Assembly: GCA_030043175.1 (NCBI GenBank)
Contig: JASHYD010000702.1
Coordinates: forward strand, 1 to 5,957
From: Xanthobacteraceae bacterium
GTDB taxonomy: Bacteria; Pseudomonadota; Alphaproteobacteria; Rhizobiales; Xanthobacteraceae
Direction: 5' to 3'
DNA length: 5,957 nt
In this document: positions 5,056 through 5,957 of the stretch, piece by piece
Position numbering within the stretch: position 1 is the stretch's first letter
How the letters are laid out: each line of letters opens with the position of its first letter
Translations under genes and position numbers: made by a program
The notes under the pieces: generated by a model
What the model was told of the DNA's origin: nothing
Databases searched by the model: none
The model's input: the letters and a program-made list of their open reading frames with translations, nothing else

Positions 5056-5376
5056 CTACGGCCGCCACAGTAGGTAATGAAAAACCGCTTTTACCGCGGC
5101 CACAGAAGGGTCGTTTGAGCATCCGCTTGCGCAGCTGCAATCTGGATCCTGGGAAGCGCGATCACGGTCAGCTTTCGTCATGAGGCAGAAGATCACGAAA
5201 TGCTCTGGATCGGCACGCGCGCCATCCGCCAGGTGCGCGGTGAAGCCGCCAGCGGAGAAGCCGGCGGGGCCCCAACCCTGGGTCGTGTCCACGTGGGAGC
5301 CTATGACCCTGACCTCAAGTGCGCGTTTCGGGTCCTCCGCCGGCTCCCACCACAGGACGGCACCGGGCACGATCAT
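5056..5376 (-). CDS. Unnamed open frame of balanced composition, start uncertain
   Basis: The frame ends at TAG 5056. From ATG 5376 it reads MIVPGAVLWWEPAEDPKRAL, then a segment with VRVIGSHVDTTQGWGPAG and later DPEHFVIFCLMTKADRDRAS. This is balanced, protein-like sequence with about three quarters G or C at third positions. It is open further upstream (ITLGGGRLCLIDGID before the ATG), up to an ATG at 5550, but the residues beyond about 5440 look like the shadow of the plus-strand pseudogene there. No clear ribosome binding site precedes 5376. The plus strand opposite (frame through 5200) is also open, with an equally GC-biased third position, so strand is not settled. I do not recognise a family. 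Confidence 0.35.
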   Translation of the reverse strand: MIVPGAVLWWEPAEDPKRALEVRVIGSHVDTTQGWGPAGFSAGGFTAHLADGARADPEHFVIFCLMTKADRDRASQDPDCSCASGCSNDPSVAAVKAVFHYLLWRP

Positions 5377-5434
5377 CTCGTCGATGCCGTCGATGAGGCA
5401 AAGACGGCCTCCGCCAAGCGTTATCGAGAGGTCA

Positions 5435-5458
5435 AGATGGCGAGATGGCGAGATGGCG
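5435..5458. repeat. 8-bp tandem repeat AGATGGCG x3, one ATG per frame
   Basis: Three exact copies (5435-5442, 5443-5450, 5451-5458) give ATG codons at 5437, 5445 and 5453, which fall in all three plus-strand frames. GAGAGG (5426-5431) lies 5 nt before the first ATG. The third ATG opens the recognisable frame of the pseudogene that follows. With one copy in place of three, that ATG would sit at the correct distance from GAGAGG, so the array probably arose by slippage from a single copy. Confidence 0.85.
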
Positions 5459-5756
5459 GAATCGCACCTCACTGTCGAGCAACGGCGCATGCTGACAATG
5501 CTCAAATCGAACCGCGATGGCATCACGCTACGCAGATGGTGTCGACGCAAACTTGGCTGCGAAGCTGGTCAATCGTGGGCTGGCGACCCTCATAGTCGAA
5601 GAGATTAGGGCTGGCGAAAAGCTGATCGCAGTCGCCAAGGTGCGGATTACGATAGGTTTGCGCACCTCCGCGAATACAGAATCCGTAGGTTTCTCTGTGC
5701 CGTCAGATACGCCTTCGTCCAGCATTTCAAGTAAGCCGCAAACATCGCCGCGGTGA
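5453..5756 (+). pseudogene. Frameshifted small hypothetical protein
   Basis: The frame from ATG 5453 reads MAESHLTVEQRRMLTMLKSN then RDGIT. Sensible sequence then moves to the +1 frame near 5515-5530 and continues as YADGVDANLAAKLVNRGLA, EEIRAGEKLIAVAKVRIT to about 5651. Joined, this resembles a family of about 80-90-residue uncharacterised proteins I recall from Bradyrhizobium (LTAEQRRAL..LA....G......GF....L..LV..GLA......V.AG...I.V...RIT). The recall is from memory and unverified. After RIT the +1 frame runs on to 5756 without family resemblance, suggesting a second lesion near 5652. An insertion of one base, or loss of two, would explain the first shift. The triple 8-bp repeat at its start also displaces the ATG from the ribosome binding site. 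Confidence 0.5.
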
Positions 5757-5835
5757 TATTCGTACCATCGTCGAACCTCCCGCATAAGGGTCAATATAGG
5801 CGAGGGATGCCGGCCCCTCATCATGGTCGTAAAGC

Positions 5836-5853
5836 GGACGACCCCGATCGTCC
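5836..5853. other. Small hairpin GGACGA-CCCCGA-TCGTCC
   Basis: Perfect 6-bp arms enclose a 6-nt loop, 12 nt downstream of the stop codon of the minus-strand gene entering from the right. Its position fits a transcription terminator of that gene, but there is no T-run after it, so intrinsic termination is doubtful. Confidence 0.25.
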
Positions 5854-5864
5854 TACCGCACGAG

Positions 5865-5957
5865 CTATGTTAGTTCTTCGCGTTTTCGAGCAAATGCGCC
5901 TACGAGACCGACGAAGGACGCGAATGATCTGTTGGCGTTCAATTCATCGTCCAGACG
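5865..5957 (-). CDS. C-terminal end of an unidentified protein, partial at right edge
   Basis: The minus strand reads RLDDELNANRSFASFVGLVG followed by AFARKREELT and TAG at 5865. The sequence is protein-like, with an amphipathic helix and a charged C-terminal tail, and no stop occurs up to the window edge. Thirty residues are too few to name the gene. It would be transcribed toward the hairpin at 5836-5853. Confidence 0.4.
   Translation of the reverse strand, partial: RLDDELNANRSFASFVGLVGAFARKREELT

Noticed and set aside
5528..5824. Minus-strand frame of 98 codons
   Set aside because: Its second half is the shadow of the plus-strand pseudogene. The first half (REVRRWYEYHRGDVCGLLEM) looks somewhat protein-like, but it has no ribosome binding site or recognised family.
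1..5957. CRISPR array, tRNA or rRNA genes, complete insertion sequence
   Set aside because: No regularly spaced repeats, no cloverleaf or conserved rRNA stretch, and no transposase or terminal inverted repeats were seen on reading both strands.

Overview
The window looks like a GC-rich alphaproteobacterial chromosome segment, most like Bradyrhizobium or a close relative. This is inferred from remembered family resemblances (an Lnt-like membrane nitrilase, a GcrA-type helix-turn-helix, a caspase-like LTVGVSDYG motif, a Tat-exported sugar-type binding protein), not from a database search. It reads as an accessory or decaying region: only one complete gene of normal size is intact, and several others are broken, shortened or frameshifted. 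A compact AT-rich block of very small genes is set into it.

Layout from left to right. 1-1089 (minus, running off the left edge) is an open frame for an apolipoprotein N-acyltransferase-like protein. Its membrane part and its catalytic Lys and Cys motifs are visible, but the segment that should carry the catalytic Glu is absent. 1221-1541 (minus) is a small GcrA-like regulator interrupted by an in-frame TAG. 1542-1884 has no convincing gene. 1885-3207 (minus) is the intact extracellular solute-binding protein of an ABC importer, with a twin-arginine signal. It has a double start region, a possible ten-codon leader peptide and an inverted repeat upstream. No permease or ATPase genes lie beside it here.

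3376-3925 has no gene I can support. 3926-4063 (minus) is a fragment of a caspase-like (peptidase C14) protein. From about 4064 to 4734 (minus) lies an AT-rich run, about 44% G+C for 4201-4740 by hand count. It holds three or four tiny genes (56-61, 71, 32 and possibly 27 codons) with good ribosome binding sites and a near-consensus sigma-70 promoter at 4761-4789. Two of the products are single-span membrane proteins. I cannot name them; the style is that of phage or mobile-element small genes.

4799-5044 (minus) holds two overlapping small frames of uncertain status. 5056-5376 (minus) is an open frame that looks coding but is unnamed. 5435-5458 is a triple 8-bp tandem repeat that places an ATG in each plus-strand frame, at the head of a frameshifted small gene (5453 to about 5756, plus). 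5865-5957 (minus) is the C-terminal end of a further gene entering from the right.

The genes do not form one obvious pathway. The best candidate for something undescribed is the small-protein operon at 4064-4789. The best-supported biological statement is the accumulation of gene remnants around one surviving transport gene. Three separate 8-bp-period tandem duplications suggest replication slippage or strand-break repair has been active here.
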